Assembly: GCF_030816715.1 (NCBI RefSeq)
Contig: NZ_JAUSYH010000001.1
Coordinates: 4,464,001 to 4,528,000, forward strand
Direction of reading: 5' to 3'
From: Streptomyces achromogenes
Lineage (GTDB): Bacteria > Actinomycetota > Actinomycetes > Streptomycetales > Streptomycetaceae
DNA: 64,000 nt
Shown here: positions 44,189 through 56,624 of the stretch, piece after piece
Numbering within the stretch: the first letter of the stretch is position 1
Layout: each line of letters opens with the position of its first letter
Notes under the pieces: model-generated
What the model was told of the DNA's origin: nothing
What the model saw: the letters and a program-made list of their open reading frames with translations, nothing else
Database searches by the model: none
Made by a program: the position numbers and the translations under genes

Positions 44189-44598
44189 GGTGCGTCACGT
44201 CTTCGTAAGGCCGGGCGGTTCTGTCGTGATCGCCCGGCCTCCGTTTCGCGCGCCCGCGCACGGGTGCGCGCGGCGACCTGACTCCCAAGTAGCCAAGGGT
44301 TGACACCTGAAAGCGCTGAGTGCCGCTGTGAGCCTCTTGGAGCCCCCTTCCGTATATCGGGACCCGGAAGACGCCGGTTGAGGGCGGCACATGCGGACTC
44401 AGGTACCGGCAAACCCCCATCAGTGTCAGTGCTACCGGTAGACTGGAAGCCAATCCCGCCCCGAACGTGGGGACCGCCCGGGAGAAGTCGAGCAACGCTG
44501 ATCAAGGCTGACCAACGCAACATGCCGCAGCCGCTCCGGCAACCCTCCCCGGAGGGGTCCCCAGAGCCTGGCTAGTGCTGTGCCAGAAAGGGCGCTTC
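44189..44598. other. Intergenic region upstream of gyrB
   Basis: 410 bp without a supported gene. A TTGACA-like hexamer occurs at about 44299 and a TAGACT -10-like hexamer near 44437, but they do not have promoter spacing to each other. The gyrB promoter and any supercoiling-sensitive control should lie here. No repeats or hairpins stand out. Confidence 0.4.
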
Positions 44599-46659
<2,061 letters not shown>

Positions 46660-46701
46660 GTCGGTCTCAGCTGACCGCGTCAGAAAGGATTCCCCCCAGC
46701 A

Positions 46702-49296
<2,595 letters not shown>

Positions 49297-49314
49297 CACG
49301 AGGAGAGAGTCATC

Positions 49315-50160
49315 GTGAGCGGAGCCACGGGCGCCGGTACGTCTGCCGGCACGGGCAAGAACGGCGGCGGCCGTGGCTCCGCCGCATCGGCGGGGGACGC
49401 GCGGACGACCGACGCGCGGGGCGCCGGGGGCGCCGAGGGGCGTGTGGCCGACACCCACACCACCCAGCTGAAGGCCATCAAGGCCCCCGCCGCCGACTCG
49501 CCTTCGCCCTCCACCGGCCCGCAGCCGCCCAAGGGATCCCCGGGATCCTCCGGCGCGCGGGCCGCCCAGACCTCTCAGGCAGGATCCAAGGGCCCTCAGG
49601 GGACCCAGGGGGGAACCGTGACGGACACCCGAGGCGCGCAGGGCAAGCGGGAGGCGTCGCCGCTGCCCGGCGAACGGCAGTCCCAGCAGCCCGCGGGGCC
49701 CTACCACCCGCCGCAGGCCTATCCCACCCAGGCGCCCACGGCGGCCGACACGGTACGCCGGCCGCGGACGGGCGCCCGCACCACGCCCCGCGTGCGCAAG
49801 GCGCGGCTGCGCGTGGCGAAGGCCGACCCGTGGTCGGTGATGAAGGTGAGCTTCCTGCTCTCCATCGCGCTGGGCATCTGCACGATCGTCGCTGCGGCCA
49901 TGCTGTGGATGGTCATGGACGCCATGGGCGTGTTCTCGACGGTGGGCGGCACGATCTCCGAGGCGACCGGCTCGAACGAGTCGAACGGCTTCGACCTGCA
50001 GTCGTTCCTGTCGCTCCCCCACGTTCTGATGTTCACGTCGATCATCGCGGTCATCGACGTCGTCCTCGCGACGGCCCTCGCGACGCTCGGAGCGTTCATC
50101 TACAACCTCTCCGCGGGCTTCGTCGGAGGCGTCGAACTGACCCTCGCCGAGGACGAGTGA
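49315..50160 (+). CDS. DUF3566 membrane protein downstream of gyrA
   Basis: A 281-residue protein: residues 1-170 are low-complexity (Gly, Ser, Pro, Gln, Thr), followed by the conserved DUF3566 unit with VMKVSFLLSIALGICTIVAAAMLWMVMDAMGVFSTV, a loop, then a second membrane helix (VLMFTSIIAVIDVVLATALATLGAFIYNL) and the tail GGVELTLAEDE. It starts at GTG 49315, 18 bp after gyrA, and is a regular gyrA neighbour in actinomycetes. Function unknown; mycobacterial relatives have been tied to cell division. Confidence 0.9.
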   Translation: MSGATGAGTSAGTGKNGGGRGSAASAGDARTTDARGAGGAEGRVADTHTTQLKAIKAPAADSPSPSTGPQPPKGSPGSSGARAAQTSQAGSKGPQGTQGGTVTDTRGAQGKREASPLPGERQSQQPAGPYHPPQAYPTQAPTAADTVRRPRTGARTTPRVRKARLRVAKADPWSVMKVSFLLSIALGICTIVAAAMLWMVMDAMGVFSTVGGTISEATGSNESNGFDLQSFLSLPHVLMFTSIIAVIDVVLATALATLGAFIYNLSAGFVGGVELTLAEDE

Positions 50161-50283
50161 CCTCGCCCGTCGGCACGGTCGCGCATCCCGGCCGAGGCCC
50201 CGTGCGTATCGATTTTGGGACTGCCCGCGTCGTGCGCTAATCTTCAGGAGTCAGCGCGCGGGACACACACCGCAGAGCGCGGC

Positions 50284-50360
50284 GGGGCTATAGCTCAGTT
50301 GGTTAGAGCGCATCCCTGATAAGGATGAGGCCACAGGTTCAAATCCTGTTAGCCCCACCA
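50284..50360 (+). tRNA. tRNA-Ile (GAT)
   Basis: A 74-nt tRNA body (50284-50357) plus encoded CCA. The acceptor GGGGCTA pairs with TAGCCCC, the D-loop is AGCTCAGTTGGTTAGAGC, the anticodon loop CTGATAA gives GAT, and the T-arm is CAGGTTCAAATCCTG. The 3' part is duplicated at 52389-52430, marking it as the integration site of a mobile element. Confidence 0.97.
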
Positions 50361-50362
50361 GC
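50321..50362 (+). repeat. attL: 42-bp direct repeat, copy 1 (3' part of tRNA-Ile)
   Basis: Runs from the anticodon stem (AAGGATGAGG) to two bases beyond CCA. It is identical over 42 bp to 52389-52430. An integrase remnant follows immediately, so this is the tRNA-proximal junction of an integrated element. Confidence 0.9.
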
Positions 50363-50363
50363 G

Positions 50364-50398
50364 AAAAGACCCCCGGACCATCGGTCCGGGGGTCTTTT
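50364..50398 (+). terminator. Terminator of tRNA-Ile
   Basis: A perfect 16-bp stem AAAAGACCCCCGGACC with a 3-base loop, ending in TTTT, directly after the tRNA. Confidence 0.9.
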
Positions 50399-50438
50399 GA
50401 CACCAGTGGTTGACACCAAGGGCGGCGAACGGCTGCGG

Positions 50439-50805
50439 TCAGCCGATCAGTGGGTCTCCCAGCAGCTCTGCGAGCAGCGTCACAGCCTCCCTCTCACTGT
50501 CCCCCACGACGTGCGTATAGACGTCCATGGTCATGCTGATCTGACTGTGAACCGGCCGGCCTCGAAGTCGATGTCCTGCCAGCGGAGCCCGAGGACCTCA
50601 CTGCGGCGGAGACCGAGCACCAGGACCAGGACGCAGGCCGCGTAGAGGCGGTGAGCCCGGACGGAGCGAAGGAAGGGGATCGCCTCGCGCGCGTTCCACG
50701 CCGTGCCCTTGTCCTTGGAGACCTTGGGCATGTCGACCAGGAGGGCGACGTTGCGCGTCAGCAGCTCCTCACGGACAGCCCGGTTGAGTGCGTCACGGAG
50801 ACGCG
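50439..50805 (-). pseudogene. Tyrosine integrase remnant with internal deletion
   Basis: Two parts of a phage/AICE-type tyrosine recombinase are joined out of frame. The upstream part gives LRDALNRAVREELL...VLVLGLRRSEVLGLRWQDIDFEAGRFTV with the first catalytic Arg (LRRSE). After a junction near 50,540 the tail reads ISMTMDVYTHVVGDSEREAVTLLAELLGDPLIG, carrying the Tyr nucleophile in MDVYTHV and a stop at 50439. The core between them (HxLRH motif and second Arg) is missing, and the N-terminal DNA-binding part is lost at the IS481 fragment. Its position next to attL, reading toward the tRNA, is standard for tRNA-integrating elements. It cannot be functional. Confidence 0.88.
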
Positions 50806-50811
50806 GAGCAC

Positions 50812-51105
50812 CATGTCCAGGGCCTGATGCGGCCGGACGGGATCCGCCGTGGATCCCCACCGAGGATGCTCCCGACGCAGCTCACACACCGCCGACTCCG
50901 CCTCGGCAGAAGCCTGATGCGGACACGAAGCCGGCCTACGAGACCGGTCCGCCGGCCCGGCCAGACCCGAGGCTTCATACCGTGACTTCCACCCGCTGAC
51001 CGTCTGCCGTGACACCCCAAGCTGAGCGGCGACCTCGGTCACCGTCGCACCCGCCAGGACCGCAAGCACAGCCCGGTATCTCTGCTCGACGACCGACAAC
51101 TCCAC
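50812..51105 (-). pseudogene. IS481-type transposase remnant with internal deletion
   Basis: From GTG 51105 the frame gives VELSVVEQRYRAVLAVLAGATVTEVAAQLGVSRQTVSGWKSRYEASGLAG, the N-terminal HTH of IS481-family transposases, then CELRREHPRWG. At about 50,854 it jumps to VRPHQALDM, a motif from the far C-terminus (RPHQxL). The DDE catalytic core has been deleted in frame. It abuts the integrase remnant, so insertion followed by deletion probably removed the 5' part of int. No terminal inverted repeats could be identified. Confidence 0.75.
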
Positions 51106-51350
51106 CAGAGCAAATCCCGGCCTCCTGCCACACGCCACCACGACGTGCACAGCAAAGCCGATCACGGCCACCGTCAACCATCAGCTGGGATCGAAGTGTC
51201 AGGCACCTCCCGGGACCGGACACCCCCGTGCGGCCGCGGTGGCGGCCTTTCGGAGCTGCCGCACGCGCGACCCACCCGGGCCGGGCCATAGCCCAGCGGG
51301 GGCAGGCCGGGCACCGCCAAAGGGCGGCCCCGGTAAGAGGCGAAAGCCCG
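51106..51350. other. Non-coding remainder inside the element
   Basis: About 245 bp between the transposase remnant and the micro-ORF. It holds a GC hairpin (GCCGCCCTTTGGCGG region, about 51310-51330) that could terminate the leftward SPW-protein transcript. No gene is supported. Confidence 0.4.
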
Positions 51351-51468
51351 TCAATGCTTGGCGATCCCCATGCCGAGGAAGATGCCCGCCGGCAGTGCGA
51401 CGCTACCGACGCCCATCACTGCCCAGGTCCCGCGTTTGGACCTTGGTTTCCAGTTCAGAGGCTTCCAT
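51351..51468 (-). pseudogene. Frameshifted micro-ORF, about 38 residues
   Basis: ATG 51468 follows GAGAGGAATAGCG, a good ribosome binding site, but its frame stops after 21 residues. If one base is removed near 51,454 the frame continues WKPRSKRGTWAVMGVGSVALPAGIFLGMGIAKH to a stop at 51351, giving a plausible one-helix membrane peptide. The span is 118 nt, one base more than a multiple of three. It is 131 bp downstream of the SPW gene. Unknown family; could be a chance frame. Confidence 0.4.
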
Positions 51469-51598
51469 CGCTATTCCTCTCTGCGTTGTGCCGCTACCGG
51501 CTCAACGCAGATCGGTGTTCCGTCGGCGCGAGGCAGTCCCAACCGCGGGGCCGGTGGCACCGTGATGAGTGCCACGACTTTCCAAGGGTGGGGGACGA

Positions 51599-52069
51599 TC
51601 ACCGGTGCGGGGACGAGCGGTCGCCGGACGACTGATCCACCGGGCGGGCGGCTGCGGCGGCCATGAGGGCCAGCAACAGCGCGATCACGCCGACGATGAT
51701 GTTGTTGACGATGGTCCTGGTGGTGCTGACGTCGCCTGCTACCACCCAGGGCGCGAAGATCGTCCACACGCTGAGCGCGCAAGCGGCCCACGCCATGCTG
51801 TGCGAGCGCTCGTATGCCCGGCCGAAGCCACCGCTCATGATCACGGCGTATGCGATGCCGACGATCAGATTGTTGACCGCCAGGGTGGAGAACTCGTTGA
51901 AACCCGCGATCCACGGTGAGGCCGCCAGGTAGAGGCCTGTGATCAGGGCCATGGCCTCGACGGCCTGTGCCCTCGGAGTGGTCGCGACACGCTCGGCCAT
52001 CTCGTGTCGATTCCGCATGGCGAGGATGTCGGGATGCGTTGCCATGTCCGACCCGGGCTGTGTCGTCAT
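51599..52069 (-). CDS. SPW-repeat membrane protein
   Basis: A 156-residue protein with four hydrophobic segments arranged as two similar halves. The first has ITGLYLAASPWIAGF with the SPW motif and a following N-N-L-I-V-G-I, the second LSVWTIFAPWVV and a matching NNIIVGVIA. This is the SPW-repeat family (two repeats, function unknown). ATG 52069 follows GGAGGTACCGG. It is the only intact gene between the two att repeats, so it is either element cargo or a host gene trapped by serial integrations. Confidence 0.85.
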   Translation of the reverse strand: MTTQPGSDMATHPDILAMRNRHEMAERVATTPRAQAVEAMALITGLYLAASPWIAGFNEFSTLAVNNLIVGIAYAVIMSGGFGRAYERSHSMAWAACALSVWTIFAPWVVAGDVSTTRTIVNNIIVGVIALLLALMAAAAARPVDQSSGDRSSPHR

Positions 52070-52388
52070 TCCGGTACCTCCGATTTGCCCGTTATATGTA
52101 CTACGTGAAATCGAGTACCCCGCGACGGCGGGGTAATCGTCCTTGAGCTGTCCGAGTCCGAAGATGCTGCGGAGGAGGTGGCCTGCGGGACTTCACCAGC
52201 GCCTGAGGTCTCGTTGTGGCGCTGGGGCCGAAAGGGGAGCCTGTGTCAAGACCGCGTACGGCGACTGACACCAGCGACTGACACCAACAAGGACGAACAG
52301 CGGCGGTCGGCGCCGGACGGCGGTGCACGATCGACCGAGGCGCTGGGCAGGTGGGTCGACGTTGCCGACCTCGTGTGATCGACCTGGT
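52070..52388. other. Non-coding segment before the distal att repeat
   Basis: 319 bp. A hairpin TACCCCGC-GACG-GCGGGGTA at 52115-52134 and a duplicated CTGACACCA (52257-52276) resemble the sequence that follows the tRNA terminator near 50,400. No credible gene; a frame reading GLTGFEPVASS on the minus strand is antisense to the tRNA fragment. Confidence 0.5.
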
Positions 52389-52430
52389 AAGGATGAGGCC
52401 ACAGGTTCAAATCCTGTTAGCCCCACCAGC
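52389..52430 (+). repeat. attR: 42-bp direct repeat, copy 2 (partial tRNA-Ile)
   Basis: Identical to 50321-50362, but the upstream sequence (GATCGACCTGGT) is not tRNA, so this is only the 3' part. It is followed by a duplicated 15-bp unit (CCAGCACGAAGACCC), a hairpin resembling the tRNA terminator, and integrase-tail sequence at about 52518-52553. Confidence 0.9.
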
Positions 52431-52662
52431 ACGAAGACCCCCAGCACGAAGACCCCCAACCGATCATGGTGGGGGGTCTTTGACATCTGCGGCTGACATC
52501 GACGTCCGCCATCCGCGGCGGTGAACGGCTGCGGTCAGCCGATGAGCGGGTCTTGTCGTGGCCGCCGCAGGAGTGGGGCTCGGTCGGCACTGTCGGGGCG
52601 AGTGGGTGCTGAGCGGGAAAACCGGGTCGACACCGGCCGCCGCGGTATTCGATCATGCGTTC
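52431..52662. other. Second integrase-tail scar and flanking sequence
   Basis: The stretch GGCGGTGAACGGCTGCGGTC through GGGTC at about 52518-52553 repeats 50421-50456 with few differences and on the minus strand again encodes DPLIG-stop, the last residues of the integrase. It is the remains of a further element tandem to the first. No intact gene is present. Confidence 0.65.
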
Positions 52663-53190
52663 ATGCCCCTTCGAGAGACCCTTGCCCGAGTCGAGGCGGA
52701 CCTGGCCGCCGGCCGGGTTCCCGTCGCGCGCCAGCGTTTGCGTGGTCTCGTCTCGTCCTTCCCGTACGACCTGACGCTCCGTCGGCGTCTGGCCGAGGTG
52801 TACCGGCTCTACGGCGATGCCGCCGAGGCTGGACGATGGATGTACCTCGAAGAGGACCGCGACGCCGACGAGACCGCCGCCTTCGAGGTGCGGTACGGGT
52901 CCCCCGGGCGGCGGATGAAGGCCCTGGCCTGGCGCGGCCCGGAGGCGATGGCCGCCACGTCCTTCGCGAAGGGGCAGCTGGTCGCGGTGCGGGCCGCCTG
53001 CGCCGAGGCGTTCGGGCGCCCCGTCGACTGGGACGACCTCGCCTCCTTCCGGGAGGACCTGGAAGAGAAGTGCGAGGAGCCTTCCGGACCCTGGTCGGTC
53101 AGCGATGTGCTGGCAGGCGTCGGCTGCTTGGTGGGGGCCCTCGCGTTCCTCGGGGTCTGGGTGATCGGAGTCCTGGCCCTCTTCGACTGA
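52663..53190 (+). CDS. Unknown protein with TPR-like N-terminus and C-terminal membrane helix (DUF6584-like)
   Basis: A 175-residue protein from ATG 52663. The N-terminus MPLRETLARVEADLAAGRVPVARQRLRGLVSSFP and AEVYRLYGDAAEAGRWMYLEED looks like helical repeats, and the C-terminal 30 residues form a membrane helix (VSDVLAGVGCLVGALAFLGVWVIGVLALF). It resembles the DUF6584 proteins I recall from Streptomyces; that match is tentative. No operon partner. Function unknown. Confidence 0.7.
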   Translation: MPLRETLARVEADLAAGRVPVARQRLRGLVSSFPYDLTLRRRLAEVYRLYGDAAEAGRWMYLEEDRDADETAAFEVRYGSPGRRMKALAWRGPEAMAATSFAKGQLVAVRAACAEAFGRPVDWDDLASFREDLEEKCEEPSGPWSVSDVLAGVGCLVGALAFLGVWVIGVLALFD

Positions 53191-53196
53191 CCCAGG

Positions 53197-53664
53197 TCAG
53201 ATGGCTGGGCTTCGACGTCCGATCAAGACGACGTCACGCCACACGCCGTGGTGCCGGCCCACGCGCTCACCTGTTCCGACGACCCGGAAACCCGCCCGTG
53301 CGTGGAGGGCGAGGCTGGCGGTGTTCCCGGGGAAGACGCCGCACTGGATGGTCCAGACGCCCGCGGCCTCGGTCGACGTGATCAGTCGACGGAGCAGGGC
53401 CCCACCGAAGCGGCGGCCGCGTGCCGCAGGGTGGACGTACACCGAGTGTTCGACGACGGCATGGACGCACCGGTCCGAGACCGGCGCCGCCGCGATCCAG
53501 CCCAGCACCTCGCCGGAGTCGTCGAGAGCGACGAACCGATGCCGGGGCAGCTTGGCGGCGTCGAACTCTGTCAGGTGGGGGCGGTGGTCTCGAAAGGTGG
53601 CGTTGCCCTCGTCGATGCCGAGTCGGTAGATCGTCAGGATCCCCTTCGCGTGCTCGGGGTTCAT
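53197..53664 (-). CDS. GNAT acetyltransferase, phosphinothricin-acetyltransferase-like
   Basis: The 155-residue protein has family landmarks: IYRLGIDEGNATF near the N-terminus, VVEHSVYVHPAARGRRFGGALLRRLI (acetyl-CoA loop) and GVFPGNTASLALHARAGFRVVGTGERVGRHHGVWRDVVLIGRR. ATG 53664 is the only good start, though relatives have a few more N-terminal residues, and the upstream frame reads ARATA as they do. The start may be truncated by the adjoining rearrangement. It converges with the preceding gene, 6 bp between stops. Substrate unknown. Confidence 0.8.
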   Translation of the reverse strand: MNPEHAKGILTIYRLGIDEGNATFRDHRPHLTEFDAAKLPRHRFVALDDSGEVLGWIAAAPVSDRCVHAVVEHSVYVHPAARGRRFGGALLRRLITSTEAAGVWTIQCGVFPGNTASLALHARAGFRVVGTGERVGRHHGVWRDVVLIGRRSPAI

Positions 53665-53669
53665 GGCGG

Positions 53670-53955
53670 TGGCTCGTGCTGATCGAGGGCGGCCCCGGTG
53701 AGAAGATTCGCCACCGCGCGGCTCAAGGACGCCGGCCTCGCCACCTTCGAGGAGAACGACACCTCCTGCTGTTACGCCCCCCAGGACACGGTGTGGGTCC
53801 ACGGTCCGGGGCGGGAACCCTGGGAGGTCTACGTGGTCAAGGCCGACGCCGACACGCTCGACAAGGGCGTCGACCCCGACGGCGCCGGCGACGGCTGCTG
53901 CACCGGCCAGGTCGCCGAGGAGGCCCCGGCGAGCGCAGGGTGCGCCTGCCGCTGA
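53670..53955 (+). pseudogene. ArsI/CadI-type VOC dioxygenase remnant
   Basis: Fragments of a cadmium-induced/ArsI C-As lyase-type glyoxalase-fold protein. One frame gives WLVLIEGGPGE (53670 onward); then, in another frame, RLKDAGLATFEENDTSCCYAPQDTVWVHGPGREPWEVYVVKAD (GTG 53698 frame), with the vicinal Cys pair of ArsI in NDTSCCYA and a Cys-rich C-terminus (DGCCTGQ, GCACR). The first half of the protein and the segment between the pieces are missing. A short translation from 53698 is possible but would not fold as a VOC protein. Confidence 0.75.
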
Positions 53956-54092
53956 ACCCCGCCGCGCAGGTGTGGCGCGCAGGGGGAGACGGGTGGGGGC
54001 ACGGCGAAGGCCCGGTGGCTCCTGGGGAGCTGCCGGGCCTGCTCGTGCGGGCTGTACGCAAGTTCGCCGTCACGTCGGGGAGGGGCGGGGGC

Positions 54093-54458
54093 TCAGTTCT
54101 GCTGGGGGACGGCCGGTTCGGCGGGGTCCTCGGGCGTGCAGGACGTCGGGTGCTCGGCCGCTTCCGTGTCCGGCAGGCCGTGGTGGCGGCAGCTGGGGGA
54201 CTTGCCGTGTGCCTCGGCGCGGATGCGCTGCTTCATCGTGGGGGGCAGGGAGCGGGCCTGGGACCAGAGCCAGGTCGACGACGACGCCGTCGGCCGGGCC
54301 GGCTCCTGTGGGGCGCCGAAGCTCTCCGCGCTGCGTGCCGGCCCTGTCTGGGCCGCGGCCGTCGCGGCGGTCGTCGTGATGAGTCCGAGCGCCGTGCACA
54401 GCGCGAGGAAGGCGGTGACGATGGCGGTCCACAGTTTCATGACGCGGTTGTCGGTCAT
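54093..54458 (-). CDS. Small secreted or anchored protein (DUF6344-like)
   Basis: A 121-residue protein starting MTDNRVMKLWTAIVTAFLALCTALGLITTTAATAAA, a clear signal peptide or anchor, followed by a proline/alanine/serine-rich region and a C-terminal segment with two cysteines (SCRHHGL and TSCTPED). I recall a Streptomyces family of this kind (DUF6344); the assignment is tentative. The start codon has GTGAGGGGCC upstream. Function unknown. Confidence 0.6.
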   Translation of the reverse strand: MTDNRVMKLWTAIVTAFLALCTALGLITTTAATAAAQTGPARSAESFGAPQEPARPTASSSTWLWSQARSLPPTMKQRIRAEAHGKSPSCRHHGLPDTEAAEHPTSCTPEDPAEPAVPQQN

Positions 54459-54806
54459 GGCCCCTCACTTTCAGGTTGGGCGATTTGCGTACTTTCCTCA
54501 TGATGTGTATGGGGGCCGCGAAGTGGTGGACCGACGCTCGCGGCGTGGCGTTGTTCTGATGAACACCACTCGGATGGGTGCAAGAGCGAAGAAAGAGCCA
54601 GGAAAAGCAGCCAACCGGTACCAGCAGGGGCAAAAGTCATCCGCTGTGGAGATGTGATCACCCTCCGATCGGAGTGGTCCGATCCGCTTCTACTGCGCTG
54701 CCGAAGGCGGGAGTTGGGGGTGGGCGCAGGTCACCGATCGGTCTCGGTCGGTGTGTATAGTCGGGCGCCAGAGATCCCCTACGCCAAGGAAAGACGAGGT
54801 AGCGCG
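54459..54806. other. Intergenic region
   Basis: 348 bp, visibly less GC-rich than its surroundings in its left half. A TATAGT hexamer at 54756-54761 could be the -10 of the downstream small gene. No gene is supported. Confidence 0.4.
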
Positions 54807-54935
54807 GTGAAGAAGCTTCTCCTGGTCGCACTGGCCGCCATCGGCGGGCTCCTCGTGTACCGCCAGATCCAGGCGGACCGCGCCGAGCAGGATCTGTGGA
54901 CGGAGGCGACCGACTCCGTGCCCACGGGTTCGTGA
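54807..54935 (+). CDS. DLW-39-type small membrane protein
   Basis: A 42-residue protein from GTG 54807: MKKLLLVALAAIGGLLVYRQ is a membrane anchor, and the tail QADRAEQDLWTEATDSV contains the D-L-W that names the family. Upstream GACGAGGTAG serves as ribosome binding site. It is conserved near gyrA in actinomycetes; function unknown. Confidence 0.85.
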   Translation: MKKLLLVALAAIGGLLVYRQIQADRAEQDLWTEATDSVPTGS

Positions 54936-54957
54936 GTACCGATACCGAAGACTGAGC

Positions 54958-54988
54958 AGACCCCGGCCGCAGCACGCGGTCGGGGTCT
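54958..54988 (+). terminator. Terminator after the DLW-39 gene
   Basis: A 12-bp stem AGACCCCGGCCG with one G-T pair and a 7-base loop, followed by TGTG; 22 bp after the stop. Confidence 0.8.
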
Positions 54989-55127
54989 TGTGTTGCGGAA
55001 CCCCCGGACTGCCGATACCGGCGGCGGGAGACGGGCTTTTCGGACGCCCGTACGCAATGCGCGGGTGCCACGCGCGCGTGCCGGGCAGGATGGCCCACGT
55101 TCGGTCCAAGGGGAGGGGACGGCGTTG

Positions 55128-56624
55128 ATGACCCGGCGTGCGGGGCGTTGGAGTGCGGGGCTCGGGAGGGCGAGGACGGCCGGGTGGCGGACCGCCGTGC
55201 GGACCGCCGTCGTGGGAGCGGTGCTGTGCGCGGCCCCGGCGGCGCTTCCCGGACCGGCTGCGACGACTGCGCGGGCTGCGACGAACGCGCCTGACGCGCC
55301 GGACGCCCCGACCTACGCCTTCGCGGACGACGTCCGTCCCGCACCTGCGGCGACGGTCACCACCGGCGCCGTGAGCCTGGATCCCGGCGCGACCTACCGC
55401 AGTTCCCTCGCGCGCGAGGGGAAGGCCTACTACCGCCTCGAACTCGACGGCACGTCGAACGCGTACGTCGCCGTCACGGCCGTGCCCAGCGCGGACACCG
55501 TGCTGTCCGTCGGCGACGGCATCAGCGTCTCCGTGCAGAACACCGACGGCGCGTCCTGCTCCCGAGACACGGCGACCGTCGGGGCGTCCAAGAGCCCGCA
55601 GCCGATCACCGCGTGGGGCGCGCGTGAACTTCTCCCCGGCAGGGGGCTGTGCCAGAAGGCCGGGACGTACTACGTGGTCGTGGAGCGCACCGGCGTCCAC
55701 GCGGGCAGCGGCCGCGGAGACGGTGACAGCGGTGTCGGCTCGGGCACCGGTGGCGAGGAGAGGGCTCCCTCCGCCGAGCCCTGGGAGCTGGAGCTCGCCC
55801 CCGTCTCCGAGCCCGCCCTGCGGAAGGCGGCCGCTACGCGCGGGCCCGAGGCGTGGGACTCCGCGACGCCCACGCCCCCCGTCACCGAGCCGGTGGCCGT
55901 GCGGGGCGGAGCCGGTTTCACCGGCGCAACGGCCGTGCGGCAGGGCGTCTGGAGCGACAAGATCGTCCCCGGCCAGACCCTGTTCTACGAGGTGCCCGTC
56001 GACTGGGGCCGCCAGGTGTCCGCCGCGGTCGACCTGGGGAGCGCCGACAAGGACTCCGGTTATGTGGTCGACGCCCTGGACATGACGCTCTACAACCCGG
56101 TGCGAGCCGAGGTCAAGGGCACCGCCGTGGGGTACGGCGGCACCCAGAAGTCGACGGCGCTGCCCCCGCTTCCGCCGGTCGGCTACGCCAACCGCTACGC
56201 CAACCGCTACGCCTCCGCGACCTCCACCAAGTCCCTGCGGTTCGCCGGCGCGTACTACCTCGTGGTGCACCTCGCGGCCCAGGTGGGCGACCGGTTCGGC
56301 AACGGCCCCTACGGGCTGACCCTGCGGATCCGGGTCGGCGGCCGGACACAGGACGGGCCGGGGTACGCGGCGCGGTCGGCGCCGCGCGGGATCTTCGACG
56401 TCGGCGCCCCGGATCCGGAGCCGGAGGCGGCCGGGAGAGCGGGCACCGTGGACGCGTCGAGCAGCGGGACGCCGGGCGGCGGTGACCCCGCGATGAAGGC
56501 GGTGGCGGTGGGCGGCATCGGCGCCGGCAGTCTGCTGCTCACGGTGCTCGGGGTCTGGACCCTGACCGCGCGGCGCCGGGCCGCGGCTCAGATGCGGGCC
56601 AGCGCCCAGAACCCCACCGCGTAA
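55128..56624 (+). CDS. Secreted, C-terminally anchored protein, unknown function
   Basis: The 498-residue protein has a signal peptide (RTAVRTAVVGAVLCAAPAALPGPAATTARA, about 21-50), then a two-part external region, each half beginning with a jelly-roll-like stretch (GAVSLDPGATYRSSLAREGKAYYRLELDG; RQGVWSDKIVPGQTLFYEVPVDWG), and a C-terminal membrane helix (AVGGIGAGSLLLTVLGVWTLTA) with a short basic tail. ATG 55128 follows GGGGAGGGGAC. Its last 37 bp overlap the convergent kinase gene. No known catalytic motif is seen. Confidence 0.75.
   Translation: MTRRAGRWSAGLGRARTAGWRTAVRTAVVGAVLCAAPAALPGPAATTARAATNAPDAPDAPTYAFADDVRPAPAATVTTGAVSLDPGATYRSSLAREGKAYYRLELDGTSNAYVAVTAVPSADTVLSVGDGISVSVQNTDGASCSRDTATVGASKSPQPITAWGARELLPGRGLCQKAGTYYVVVERTGVHAGSGRGDGDSGVGSGTGGEERAPSAEPWELELAPVSEPALRKAAATRGPEAWDSATPTPPVTEPVAVRGGAGFTGATAVRQGVWSDKIVPGQTLFYEVPVDWGRQVSAAVDLGSADKDSGYVVDALDMTLYNPVRAEVKGTAVGYGGTQKSTALPPLPPVGYANRYANRYASATSTKSLRFAGAYYLVVHLAAQVGDRFGNGPYGLTLRIRVGGRTQDGPGYAARSAPRGIFDVGAPDPEPEAAGRAGTVDASSSGTPGGGDPAMKAVAVGGIGAGSLLLTVLGVWTLTARRRAAAQMRASAQNPTA

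Noticed and set aside
52193..52486. Minus-strand frame with VGLTGFEPVASSLPG
   Set aside because: This is the familiar false protein produced by translating the antisense of a tRNA 3' half; here it comes from the att repeat.
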